This document shows positions 36,575 through 46,440 of a DNA stretch of 64,000 nucleotides, piece after piece. This stretch comes from Paramoeba atlantica (Eukaryota; Discosea). Numbering within the stretch: the first letter of the stretch is position 1; each line of letters begins with the position of its first letter. The stretch lies in NCBI GenBank assembly GCA_977017575.1, contig CDRNVI010000006.1:62001-126000 (forward strand), in the 5' to 3' direction. The notes beneath the pieces were generated by a model. It saw only the letters and a program-made list of their open reading frames with translations. It made no database searches and was not told the origin of the DNA. A program made the position numbers and the translations under genes.

Positions 36575-36718
36575 AGTTGGAGATCCATGGTCAAAAGAGA
36601 ATCCGAACTTCTAATCGATATTAGAAGCTAAGTCAGACTGCATAATTTACAAAAAGGAAAACATAAGATCTACTCATAGTAATCTCCCCCCTTATTAATC
36701 GCAAAAAAAAAAAAATAT

Positions 36719-36944
36719 ATTTTTGAAGACCTTTTTTTTTTTTTTTTTTTGAAGAGAAATTCAAAAAAAAAAAAAAAATTTTGGGGGAGCAGTTTTGAGG
36801 CTACGTACGTCTTGTTCTTCAAAAAAAAAAAAAAAATGTTGAACGTCTACTTCTCGTTATGCTATGGTTCCTCTTATGATGCTAGTAGATTTCTCCTATG
36901 GCTGAATAACGCGCGCTGTATAAATATTCAAAAAGGGGCCCTGG
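36719..36944. other. A/T homopolymer patchwork and inverted YR-1 B-repeat scrap
   Basis: Alternating poly(A) and poly(T) tracts at 36706-36718, 36730-36750, 36763-36778 and 36821-36836. Then 36838-36944 is the reverse complement of an internal piece of the YR-1 B repeat (compare about 19027-19133; TTGAACGTCTACTTC). It sits just upstream of LINE-alpha copy 6. Confidence 0.75.
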
Positions 36945-36972
36945 TTGGCTTCTTGATTTTTACTTTTACTTA

Positions 36973-37865
36973 ATGGGAATGTTCACGCGGAGCAGGGCGA
37001 AGGACACTGGAGTAGCTCCAGAGGTTGTACCGCTGCCGCCATCCCGACGAGGGAAGAAGAAAACGCTTGAAGTGGGGCTGCCGCCCACAACACCGCAACA
37101 TTCGCCACCGCTGCAGCAGCGATCGCCACATTCGGGGCAAAAAAAGAAACCTTCTGAGGATTTGCCAAAGTCGCCGCCACGGATTATACAATCTGCTGCG
37201 TTGCCTATCTGCGACGTCTGCTCTCCCGCTGCGCCTCCGTTCCCCCCCATTGCGCCGCCGCTGCCGCCTCCGCTGCACTGGTGCAGGTCACACCCTCCAC
37301 GTGCTCAGGCCACCAGCGCCTCCACCACCGCAACAGTCCAGAGCCTCCAGCGACCACAACACCGCAACAGTCGCCGCCGCCGCCGCAGCGATCGCCACCT
37401 TCGCGGCAAAAAAATAAAGCTCCTGAGACCCTGCCGCCACAGCCGCCGCCGTCCCATTGCGCTGCGCCGCCACCTTTACTTGCCCCGCCGTCCACTCCAG
37501 CTGCACTGGTGCAGGTCACACCCTTTACGCAATCGAGCATGCATGCGCTGTCGCGGAAAGCCCGCGCCAGCGTTACGGCGATGCAAACTGAGAGCCATCA
37601 ACTTTCAGCAATCATCACCACGCAAACTACACGCCCGAGCCCTGAATCGCCAGATTTGCCACCGCCGTTGCCACCGCCGTCGCTGCCACCTCTGACCCCG
37701 TTATCAGCTCCAGACCTCCATGATCCACTAAATTCTGCTAAAAATCATACGAGTTCGATGAATCATTCCCCAAGATGTCAAGACAGATCCAGCGAAGCGC
37801 CAAACATGCCACCGAGCGATGGGATGGCCAGCAAAGAAGTCGATAAATGTAAACTTGAGAAAGTA
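36973..37865 (+). pseudogene. LINE-alpha ORF1 N-terminal part (copy 6)
   Basis: Starts MGMFTRSRAKDTGVAPEV, closely like copy 2 (MGVVTRSKAKESGVAPEI). The proline-rich region holds a tandem duplication of roughly 230-250 bp: GCTGCACTGGTGCAGGTCAC occurs near 37275 and 37501, and QRSPxSxQKxK is encoded twice. Reading shifts frame near 37280. SMHALSRKARASV matches SMHSFSRRARARD of copy 8. YR-8 interrupts it. Confidence 0.75.
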
Positions 37866-37960
37866 ATTTTGATTACGTCTTATATCGAAAACATATGGCA
37901 TTATTCTCATTATTGTTGTACGTGTTAGAACATTTCCGCTATTTGAAAAGAAAAAGTTTT

Positions 37961-39274
37961 ATGCCGACAACTCGATCTCAGGCCGCTGCGCAAGCCGCAA
38001 TACGCCCAGAGCATGCTATTTCTCCTGAAGAGGACACAGAGGAGCCAATTCCAATTTATCCAAATCTGAACAAGCGCAGAGCGACGCGTCAACGATCCCG
38101 TTCTGTACCGAGACTCGCGAACCCCTTTAGCCGTGTAGTTGAAGAAGAAACGAGTTCGCAAACTGCGGCAAGCGCACAAAATGGTGCTGTTGATCCGCGA
38201 GTCCAATCTGCCAACCAGATGCTGGAAGTATTTGGTGGACTATCAAGACAACTTGAGACACTTCTGAAAGCCCAACAGGAGCAGCAGTCATTTTGGGAGC
38301 GCCGTACTACACAGTCAGATGAACGATTAGAGGCGCTTATTCAAAACCTACGCGTCAGCCCTTTAGCTTCTGGGAACGACCGTTCCACTCCGGTACCCAC
38401 CTCTCAGACTTCGGTGAGAAACATAACCCGAAACCCAGCGATGTCCGCGCAACCTCTTTCAGAGGACGAAGTGCAAGAGAAGGTTTTACGCATTACAGCA
38501 CTACTGGAAGAAAATGAGGTTGAAATCGAAGTAACCTGGTACCTCGAGAAAAACGGCCCACTTACCGCAATAACATGGCGAGGCAACCCAAAGGCGGGTA
38601 ACGATGATGATGGAAATCCCAATTTGATTGTTAAATACGAAAAAGGAGACTTTCCTTTCCCAAAGGATGGTGTCATCTACACAAGAGTTCACGTCGTTAA
38701 CCAGATTCCAATAATGCCTGGGAAGATTGAGGACGCATCAGAATTTGAACCGTGCGAAGAAGTGCCTGGGAAGTTTGTGTTTCACGATGTTCGGACGTGG
38801 AATGAGTACCTCCGATCGGTCGATCAGCACAGTGTCGATTTACTAGAGCATCGTATTCGTATCGACCTAGAATTGCCAGCAATAATGACGGAAGATTCGG
38901 CCTTTCATTGGAGCCTATTGCGAGAATGGATGCGCGATGCGTTCCGTCGGGGAGGTATTGACTTGGAGGATCTACATCAAGCAAGCATAGGACAAAAGTT
39001 ACTTGACAAAGTGCGTATAACACAAGGCGTCCTTCGTGGGGCTGATTCAACGTACGTAAGGACTCGCTACGAAACTCAACGCAGCGATGATACATTGGGA
39101 AATACGATACGCCAGAGCATTTCCTATGGTTCGCGCGGACGAGGTCGAGGGCGTGGTGGACATGTTTCTTATCGAGGATCGTTTCGTGGAGGATACGGCG
39201 CCACGTCGAGCACTACAGCAGGAAGCTATGGAAGAGCGGGTTTTCGCGGGAGGGGGTCTGGCCCGCGAAGTTGA
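37961..39274 (+). CDS. YR-8 gag-like protein (plus copy)
   Basis: 437 residues from ATG 37961 (MPTTRSQAAAQAA). Basic N-terminus, a coiled-coil-like segment near residues 85-125 (LEVFGGLSRQLETLLKAQQEQ), a globular middle (WYLEKNGPLTAITWRGNPK...VIYTRVHVVNQIP) and a Gly/Arg/Tyr-rich tail (GSRGRGRGRGGHVSYRG) in place of a zinc knuckle. First ORF of the element; a nucleocapsid role is inferred. Confidence 0.75.
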   Translation: MPTTRSQAAAQAAIRPEHAISPEEDTEEPIPIYPNLNKRRATRQRSRSVPRLANPFSRVVEEETSSQTAASAQNGAVDPRVQSANQMLEVFGGLSRQLETLLKAQQEQQSFWERRTTQSDERLEALIQNLRVSPLASGNDRSTPVPTSQTSVRNITRNPAMSAQPLSEDEVQEKVLRITALLEENEVEIEVTWYLEKNGPLTAITWRGNPKAGNDDDGNPNLIVKYEKGDFPFPKDGVIYTRVHVVNQIPIMPGKIEDASEFEPCEEVPGKFVFHDVRTWNEYLRSVDQHSVDLLEHRIRIDLELPAIMTEDSAFHWSLLREWMRDAFRRGGIDLEDLHQASIGQKLLDKVRITQGVLRGADSTYVRTRYETQRSDDTLGNTIRQSISYGSRGRGRGRGGHVSYRGSFRGGYGATSSTTAGSYGRAGFRGRGSGPRS

Positions 39275-39539
39275 CTCTCCGAAGTCCGCCCCCGTGGCAA
39301 AAGCCAGTCAAAAATAGGTTTAAAAGTTCTTTCTACAATAAATCAAAACCAGAATATGAAAAAAGTTTTAAAACAATCACAGTCCAGCAAGTTTCATTCC
39401 GACCATCAAATTACATTAAGTCAAAAAAGCAAGTTAGTTTCTCTACCGCAACGTCGCACCCGTTCGGTAAAAACGATCAAAATAAGTACAAACCCATCTC
39501 AACCAATAAAACTCCAGAGCGAAAAGAGGATAACTCCGG

Positions 39540-40504
39540 TTCACGGACAATTGAAGATAATTACATTAAGTCAAAAAAGCAAGCTAGTTTCTTTACCGCA
39601 ACGCGCACCCTAGCAAGAGCAGCATTCCAAAGAAGATCTTACAGCGAGGAAGTTCAATTTGTAATGGAAGTCATGGGCATAAGAAAATGGACGACACAAC
39701 AAGCATTAGTTCCAATGTGGTGTCAGACAACATGGTTAACGAGTGCCCGCCTGCTACGAATGTTGCATTCCCGCCGTCTCAAATTATTCGACGACGATGT
39801 CGTAAAACTAATAAACGACATGTCCTTGTCACTCCAAACGAAAGAAACGTATCTGAAGCACCTTATAGCATTGATGGTACAGTCCGGCAAGCTAGCAACG
39901 CATTCCCGTCTTCTGCTGAAGTCACTAATTCGACGCGGATCGCAAAATTCCATTTCAACAAGCCCAGCCTTTGACCAAGGCACAACTGAACAAGTTGCTA
40001 CCATTTATGACGTCAGAAATGGCAGCTACAGTACTGATTGCCTACAAAACCGCATCTCGTGCGGGGGAAGTCGCGCTTTTGAAACGAAGGGATTTCATAG
40101 TGGCACGACCGGACTGCATCATCCTGTACTGGGGGCACAAGACGAAAACAACCAAAGCTCACCCTTTTCGCCCGGACACAATGGTAGTTATAGAAGGGGC
40201 CTACACGAACCAAATATATCAATACCTACGTTGCCTTTCCCCCAACACTCATATTTCTACCCTGAGCTCAATGGAAATCACTCGTTTCTTTCGGCGCCAT
40301 CTGGGCAGAGGATACTCCTCCCATTCCATCAAACGGGGGGCTATTCACCAGTTGATGGAACATGTAGCCGGCAAACGTATCACATTGGAGGAGGTGATGC
40401 GTATCGCGAACCACCGCCAGCTCCCTTCCCTGCTACGATACTCGGGGGTGAACGAGCACACCGCGCGAGCTTTAGGAACGCAGAGCACGACAAGGCTCCT
40501 TTGA
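39540..40504 (+). pseudogene. YR-8 tyrosine recombinase region
   Basis: Catalytic boxes ASRAGEVALLKRRDF (Arg I), SSHSIKRGAI (box II), NHRQLPSLLRYSG (His and Tyr nucleophile). The family form of box II is again HSIKRG. N-terminal helices (VVKLINDMSLSLQTKETYLKHL) precede it. The region is not one continuous frame, so it is treated as a fossil. Confidence 0.75.
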
Positions 40505-41991
40505 AAGCTCGATTTCTCACCGATCTAAATTTAAGCTGGGATACACTAGACAAAGATGCCCAATTTTCCACCCGGAGAGTATGGTCTCGCCCCCATCGAA
40601 TGATGCAGCCACCCACCCCTGACGAAATGAAACTTCCTCTTCATGCCCCATCAGTACCTTCTTTGGATATTGCTCGCATAAGAAGCTGGATGCAACCGGA
40701 AATGAAGTGTCGTTTTGACGAGGTATGGAAGTTACTAACCAATCCTCAGTGTTTAGAGACAAATGTAAATTTGTGTTCCGTAAAGAGCTCAACTCTGTCA
40801 CAAAATGATATCAGTAAACTTCTGAAGTCGGAAATAATACGGCGCGTGACTTACGAAGAATTGGAAAGCCATCCAACGAAGGCTCAGATAATACCGTTTA
40901 CGACTTTTGAAGAAAGAGACAGTGGTGCCCGACGTCGATTTATATGCTGGCCAAAAAGTCATAATCTAGCTTTAGAACATAAATACAAAGCCGATGTCCC
41001 GATCGGACAACCAGTATCTTACGTAAACAGAGTACGTTACGAAAGGGGTATGAAAAGAGATTTAAAGGCCGGTTTCTTTCAAGTCGAACTACCAGCAGCA
41101 ACACGGGCCTACTATCGGTTTTGTTATGGCGCTGCAACATACGAAATGACGCGAATGCCCATGGGGCATGCATGCGCACCGGAAATCCAACAAATTCTAA
41201 CGGCAACTCTTGCGGGGCACGCGAATTACAGCGCACAAACCGCGGATTCTCAGGGTTTTCGCACGGACCAACTTGATGTTTACCTTGACGGTATAAGATA
41301 CTGCGGATCGAAAATCGAAGTGACCGCCTACGAACGTTTCGTTGACGAGCGAGCAAACATGACACATATGACTTTCAAAGAAGAAGATACGTGTAATGCA
41401 ACGAAGTACGATTTTCTCGGTGTTCGCTATGATCACGACAAAAAGTGCTATAATTTGAGCGATCGCTTCATCAAAAAAATACCTCACGAAATTGCTTCAC
41501 ACGCTCCCTTACATGCGTATGAATCATTATGTGCCAGGCTCGTATATGCATCTGCAGTTCTTGGTGTTATTATGCCCAGATACTACTGGGCTATAAAATT
41601 CATTCGACGTCAAATATCGAAGCTAAACAAAGGCATGATACGAGAGCATGATACCGTAAAATTGTCGTATGTGGTGAGCGTACAACTCAACCGGTGGATT
41701 CAAGAGGTGAAAAATAATCAACCTCAACTGTATTCCATGGCTGAGTCGTCAAAATTTGCTACTCTCTACACCGACGCTTCCCTAGATGGTTGGGGTGCAG
41801 TTCTTTTTCTACCCGACGGTACTGTTTATGGCACCGGGGCAGCTTGGGACAAAGATATTGAGATTAATCACGGGGAAGCCTTGGCGATCGAAAATGCTCT
41901 GATAGCCTTTGCCGAGCATTGGAACCAGGTAAAATTTATACGACTTCGTGTAGATAACACAAGTGTTGAAGCCGCCATGCATCCGTGTTGA
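40505..41991 (+). CDS. YR-8 reverse transcriptase-RNase H, C-terminally incomplete
   Basis: RT: FEERDSGARRRFICW, KRDLKAGFFQVELP (motif A), MPMGHACAPEIQQILTATLAG (motif B), LDVYLDGIRYCG at the catalytic box. RNase H begins LYTDASLDGWGA and continues through NHGEALAIENAL and RVDNTSVEAAM, then the inverted segment begins. More diverged from the other families than they are from each other. Confidence 0.85.
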
Positions 41992-42235
41992 AGCCGCCAT
42001 TTATTGGTTGAGATGGGTTTGTACTTATTTTGATCGTTTTTACCGAACGGGTGCGACGTTGCGGTAGAGAAACTAACTTGCTTTTTTGACTTAATGTAAT
42101 TTGATGGTCGGAATGAAACTTGCTGGACTGTGATTGTTTTAAAACTTTTTTCATATTCTGGTTTTGATTTATTGTAGAAAGAACTTTTAAACCTATTTTT
42201 GACTGGCTTTTGCCACGGGGGCGGACTTCGGAGAG

Positions 42236-43549
42236 TCAACTTCGCGGGCCAGACCCCCTCCCGCGAAAACCCGCTCTTCCATAGCTTCCTGCTGTAGTGC
42301 TCGACGTGGCGCCGTATCCTCCACGAAACGATCCTCGATAAGAAACATGTCCACCACGCCCTCGACCTCGTCCGCGCGAACCATAGGAAATGCTCTGGCG
42401 TATCGTATTTCCCAATGTATCATCGCTGCGTTGAGTTTCGTAGCGAGTCCTTACGTACGTTGAATCAGCCCCACGAAGGACGCCTTGTGTTATACGCACT
42501 TTGTCAAGTAACTTTTGTCCTATGCTTGCTTGATGTGGATCCTCCAAGTCAATACCTCCCCGACGGAACGCATCGCGCATCCATTCTCGCAATAGGCTCC
42601 AATGAAAGGCCGAATCTTCCGTCATTATTGCTGGCAATTCTAGGTCGATACGAATACGATGCTCTAGTAAATCGACACTGTGCTGATCGACCGATCGGAG
42701 GTACTCATTCCACGTCCGAACATCGTGAAACACAAACTTCCCAGGCACTTCTTCGCACGGTTCAAATTCTGATGCGTCCTCAATCTTCCCAGGCATTATT
42801 GGAATCTGGTTAACGACGTGAACTCTTGTGTAGATGACACCATCCTTTGGGAAAGGAAAGTCTCCTTTTTCGTATTTAACAATCAAATTGGGATTTCCAT
42901 CATCATCGTTACCCGCCTTTGGGTTGCCTCGCCATGTTATTGCGGTAAGTGGGCCGTTTTTCTCGAGGTACCAGGTTACTTCGATTTCAACCTCATTTTC
43001 TTCCAGTAGTGCTGTAATGCGTAAAACCTTCTCTTGCACTTCGTCCTCTGAAAGAGGTTGCGCGGACATCGCTGGGTTTCGGGTTATGTTTCTCACCGAA
43101 GTCTGAGAGGTGGGTACCGGAGTGGAACGGTCGTTCCCAGAAGCTAAAGGGCTGACGCGTAGGTTTTGAATAAGCGCCTCTAATCGTTCATCTGACTGTG
43201 TAGTACGGCGCTCCCAAAATGACTGCTGCTCCTGTTGGGCTTTCAGAAGTGTCTCAAGTTGTCTTGATAGTCCACCAAATACTTCCAGCATCTGGTTGGC
43301 AGATTGGACTCGCGGATCAACAGCACCATTTTGTGCGCTTGCCGCAGTTTGCGAACTCGTTTCTTCTTCAACTACACGGCTAAAGGGGTTCGCGAGTCTC
43401 GGTACAGAACGGGATCGTTGACGCGTCGCTCTGCGCTTGTTCAGATTTGGATAAATTGGAATTGGCTCCTCTGTGTCCTCTTCAGGAGAAATAGCATGCT
43501 CTGGGCGTATTGCGGCTTGCGCAGCGGCCTGAGATCGAGTTGTCGGCAT
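42236..43549 (-). CDS. YR-8 gag-like protein (inverted copy)
   Basis: 437 residues on the minus strand, matching the plus copy except about one residue (LEDPHQ versus LEDLHQ). It is preceded on the minus strand by a short 5' leader (TGTTAGAACATTTCCGC) directly joined to a complete SL exon at 43588-43625. This copy therefore derives from a mature, trans-spliced mRNA. Confidence 0.85.
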   Translation of the reverse strand: MPTTRSQAAAQAAIRPEHAISPEEDTEEPIPIYPNLNKRRATRQRSRSVPRLANPFSRVVEEETSSQTAASAQNGAVDPRVQSANQMLEVFGGLSRQLETLLKAQQEQQSFWERRTTQSDERLEALIQNLRVSPLASGNDRSTPVPTSQTSVRNITRNPAMSAQPLSEDEVQEKVLRITALLEENEVEIEVTWYLEKNGPLTAITWRGNPKAGNDDDGNPNLIVKYEKGDFPFPKDGVIYTRVHVVNQIPIMPGKIEDASEFEPCEEVPGKFVFHDVRTWNEYLRSVDQHSVDLLEHRIRIDLELPAIMTEDSAFHWSLLREWMRDAFRRGGIDLEDPHQASIGQKLLDKVRITQGVLRGADSTYVRTRYETQRSDDTLGNTIRQSISYGSRGRGRGRGGHVSYRGSFRGGYGATSSTTAGSYGRAGFRGRGSGPRS

Positions 43550-43587
43550 AAAACTTTTTCTTTTCAAATAGCGGAAATGTTCTAACA

Positions 43588-43625
43588 CAACAAGGTACAG
43601 AAACTGTATCTTTATCGTTAAAGAT
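43588..43625 (-). other. Spliced-leader exon copy fused to YR-8 gag leader
   Basis: 38 nt identical to 54300-54337 on the other strand. It begins ATCTTTAACGATAAAG, contains ACAGTTTCTGTAC and ends CTTGTTG. It is followed by a different 5' UTR from that at 54338, so the shared part is exactly the exon. It is not an SL RNA gene: no conserved intron donor follows, and the downstream sequences differ among copies. Confidence 0.8.
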
Positions 43626-43785
43626 GTGTGGGTGGGTGCCGCCGACACCCAGTCGTGAGTTCTTTTAGCAAGTTAGTTTTGTTTTCTACTATGTAACATT
43701 CTTTCGCGAATCCTAAAGAGAATAGTTTATAGTATCCTTATATTTCTTACGTCACGAGTTCACCAATAACATTCTGGTTTTAAAT
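43626..43785 (+). repeat. Probable YR-8 B repeat remnant
   Basis: It opens with GTGGGTGGGTGCCGCCGACACCC, positioned and composed like the heads of the YR-1/YR-2 B repeats (GC hairpin), then becomes AT-rich. Only one copy is present, so the repeat status is by analogy. LINE-alpha coding sequence starts right after it. Confidence 0.45.
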
Positions 43786-44926
43786 TTGTGTTACTTCGCT
43801 TTCATTCACAATGATGCGGAATCGAAATTACATTCGAAATCCAACTGCCGTATTCGATTCAAGAACTCGCTCCTCTCGTCCAGCTTTTTTAGTCGACGGA
43901 ACAAACAGTTGAATTTAGTACAACAAAGTAAAGAACACGAGAACAGCAACCCGACACTTCGACATCCAGAAGGGAGCGTCATGCTAAAAACTAACACTGC
44001 AAAAGTAACTGCCTTCACCAAATGTAGTACAGAACCGACTTACGCGGACGCAGCCATCCCCCCACCGAAGGATCCGGAAACCCTTAATGAACTTGTCATG
44101 CGCCCACTAAATCCATCCTCCTTGATGATGGAAACTCTTCGACGGAGATACAAAGAACAGATAGACACAGCACAAACCGTTGCCGAGAACGATGTTCCTA
44201 GAGAGCAACTAGGAATTCGAAGAAAAACCATGCCAGAACAGCTTCCCGGAAAACCGATGACACCATCCCCGGCCGACGATCTCAACAATGACACTGACGC
44301 TACCCCGACTCCAATTACGGAAAAGAGCACAGGAGCAGAAGAGTCTATAGACAACGATGTTGAATTTCACGACTGTGAGTCTCCGACTCGCGGCGCAGCC
44401 CTTGAAACCCCACTACCACCAATTCCTGTGGACATAGCTGACGAAATACAGAGAGGTTCCGCGATCACATTTTGCGATGGAATAAATGGCGAAGTCTTCG
44501 AGAACATTATCGGAGCCATAAAACCGGAAACAGAGTTCCCCATCACCTCCAATGACATCATCCAATCACTATCTCACATCAAAAACGGAGCAACGTGCAC
44601 TATCGCTTGGACTTTCGACAGGCAAACGAAAATCAACGTATCGGAGGGTGTCGTTACAAAAACAAATCGCAGAACTAACAAGAAGAAGATCACTCTTCGG
44701 TACAGAGGTATCAAAGGCCATCATGCAAGCGAATATTTCGACGGCTTCCTTCCGCCTCAAGAAAACGTACGGATCTTTCACCTACGGTGGCACATAACGC
44801 CGCCAGAGTTGGATGAAAGCGACGAACAATCACACGAAGATACCACATTCAACAGTTTAGGTTTCAATGTGAGTGACTGGAAAGGCGATGACGTTGACCA
44901 CCTTCCGATTCCCACGGCCAAAACAA
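43786..44926 (+). pseudogene. LINE-alpha copy 6, ORF2 N-terminal part after YR-8
   Basis: It encodes YADAAIPPPKDPETLNELV, a DVEFHDCESPTRG signature resembling the ORF1 C-terminus, then the conserved N-terminal domain GATCTIAWTF...GHHASEYF...LPPQENVRIFHL, and HLPIPTAKTIS. LINE-alpha copy 7 cuts it where the SL remnant begins. The run-on of ORF1 signature and ORF2 domain in one frame suggests a fused ORF in this subfamily. Confidence 0.75.
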
Positions 44927-44979
44927 TTTCTGTACCTTGTTGAATTATTTTTCTTTTTCTACTCTTTTTTAATCGCTTC

Positions 44980-46238
44980 ATGGCACGCCTTGCCCGTGGA
45001 ACTTCTCAGACGTCGAAAGGCTTCGGTGTGAAATCATGTAGATTGACGGTAAAATTACGAAAACAAGAGCAGAACAACAATGAGAACAACGAGGTGAAGA
45101 GTATGGCTTCGGCGTCGGAGAAACCTAAGAAGACCCCACGCATCCGCATCATTGGGTCTACGCCCCTGTCGAAAAATTGGGTCGATCACGGGATGACACT
45201 GGACGAACAAAACAAAACTCCATCTCAAGCCGACAATAAAAACATCATTAAAATTACTTCGCGGAGATTTAATTTGGATCGCGCGATCAAACCCACCATT
45301 GATTGTAAAACTTCAGCGCAGCATCCGGCAGCAGACAATATTCCGAACGGGAACGAAATGGAAAATGACGACTCGGACTACGATCACGATGTCGCTGGAG
45401 TCGACGACACCATGTCACTGGATAGCGAAAGCGAGGTGGAGCGACTGATGGGGACGAACAGCAACAACTTTAAAGCAGCAGATCATGTTCACAAAGTTGT
45501 AGCACATTGGGGAAAAGGTACGGAATGCGTGATGGAATGGGGTTTTCGACAAAGCTCTACGACATACAAATCAAAAGGAACGGTAGTTGGACGATCCGCA
45601 AGACAAGGGCAGGTGAAAATTAAGATTTCCTATGAGCCAGCTCCTGGGAACGACGGCCCCAAAGGTTTTCTTTATCTTCCCCAATCTAGCAAAATCAAAA
45701 TTTGTAGTCTTCGGGCGACTAAACTTGTTAAAGTTGAGGTGCAGGCAAAGAATTTTGAAGAAGAAGCATCTAAAATTTCATCTGAAGATGGTCAAAGTGA
45801 TCTCGAACCTCTGCCACATATGGCGCGAATTGATCCATCTTTCTCAGTCCATGTGGTGGCTATCTTCCGTGCCATCATCCGCGGTTACTCAAATGCAAAG
45901 CTCGACTCTGAAAAGGAAGCAATATGGCACAAATTCCTCAACGCCCCTCGAGACTCCTTGGCTTCAGTTCGCACCTTAGCTAGACGAACCACAACTGTAG
46001 GCCATGTCAGAAAGATGGAGCATCTTGACGCGGAAAACTCCCTCACCCCTGAAGAACGTGATGAACTACAAATAGACAAACGCTCGATTCGCAATGCTTT
46101 AAACACGGCGCGAGCTGGGAATACTGGTAAAGAGGTCCGCATTCTCGACAACATTTATCGAGATTCCCCGCTGACAGCCGAGGAAAAAGTTCGGAAACTC
46201 AAAGAGCTTCATCCAGAAGGCCCCGCCATTGACATTGA
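44980..46238 (+). CDS. LINE-alpha copy 7 ORF, part before YR-3
   Basis: Starts MARLARGTSQTSKGFG. Disordered acidic region (DDSDYDHDVAGVDD), then a diverged N-terminal domain ECVMEWGFRQS...KIKISYEPAPG...GFLYLPQSSKIKI, then PLPHMARIDPSFSVHVVAIFRAIIRGY and the RNALNTARAGNTGKEVRILDN helix region, up to LHPEGPAIDIE. YR-3 interrupts the frame there. Confidence 0.85.
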
Positions 46239-46440
46239 AGTTTACGGATAGAATTTGACGAGAAATATATTTTCGAAGTGATATGGATAGGATGCCCCGC
46301 CGGGGGGCATTGTACCTGTTTTTGTTTTAAACAATAAAATTGTGTTAATACTGATATACAAATATCCCGTAGTACGATATTCGAATATTGATAATTCAAT
46401 TACTCAGGTTTACTGTTCTCGACAAAAGTTTCTCGACAAA

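Larger units (their letters stand above)
33617..36718 (+). mobile_element. LINE-alpha copy 3, 5'-truncated, split by SINE-1
   Basis: It begins after an A-tract at the VLSAMKFSLAT segment, so it lacks the N-terminal domain. ORF2 runs 33617-34247, is split by SINE-1 and its 10-bp TSD, and ends at 36574. A 3' UTR of ~130 nt carries a CTTCTAAT...ATTAGAAG hairpin and the terminal CTCCCCCCTTATTAATCGC plus poly(A). 5' truncation is the expected LINE outcome. Confidence 0.88.
37866..43785 (+). mobile_element. YR-8 with an inverted, SL-tagged second gag copy; rearranged
   Basis: Plus strand: gag-like ORF (37961-39274), YR region (about 39540-40504), RT-RNase H (40505-41991). The minus strand then carries a second gag plus the start of the YR region (about 42003-43587), ending in a full SL exon (43588-43625). 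A B-like segment follows (about 43626-43785; hairpin GGGTG-CCGCCGA-CACCC). No A1 was firmly identified. The element is rearranged with about two breaks. The two gag copies differ by about one residue, so the inversion is recent. Confidence 0.75.
36945..44926 (+). mobile_element. LINE-alpha copy 6, split by YR-8, 3' part lost at LINE-alpha copy 7
   Basis: Left part: ORF1 from MGMFTRSRAKDTG (36973) with a long proline-rich region, ending near 37865. YR-8 occupies about 37866-43785. Right part (43786-44926) carries an ORF1-like HDCESP signature and the ORF2 N-terminal domain, then stops where LINE-alpha copy 7 begins with SL sequence. That the two parts are one LINE is inferred from their order, strand and complementary content. 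Confidence 0.65.
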
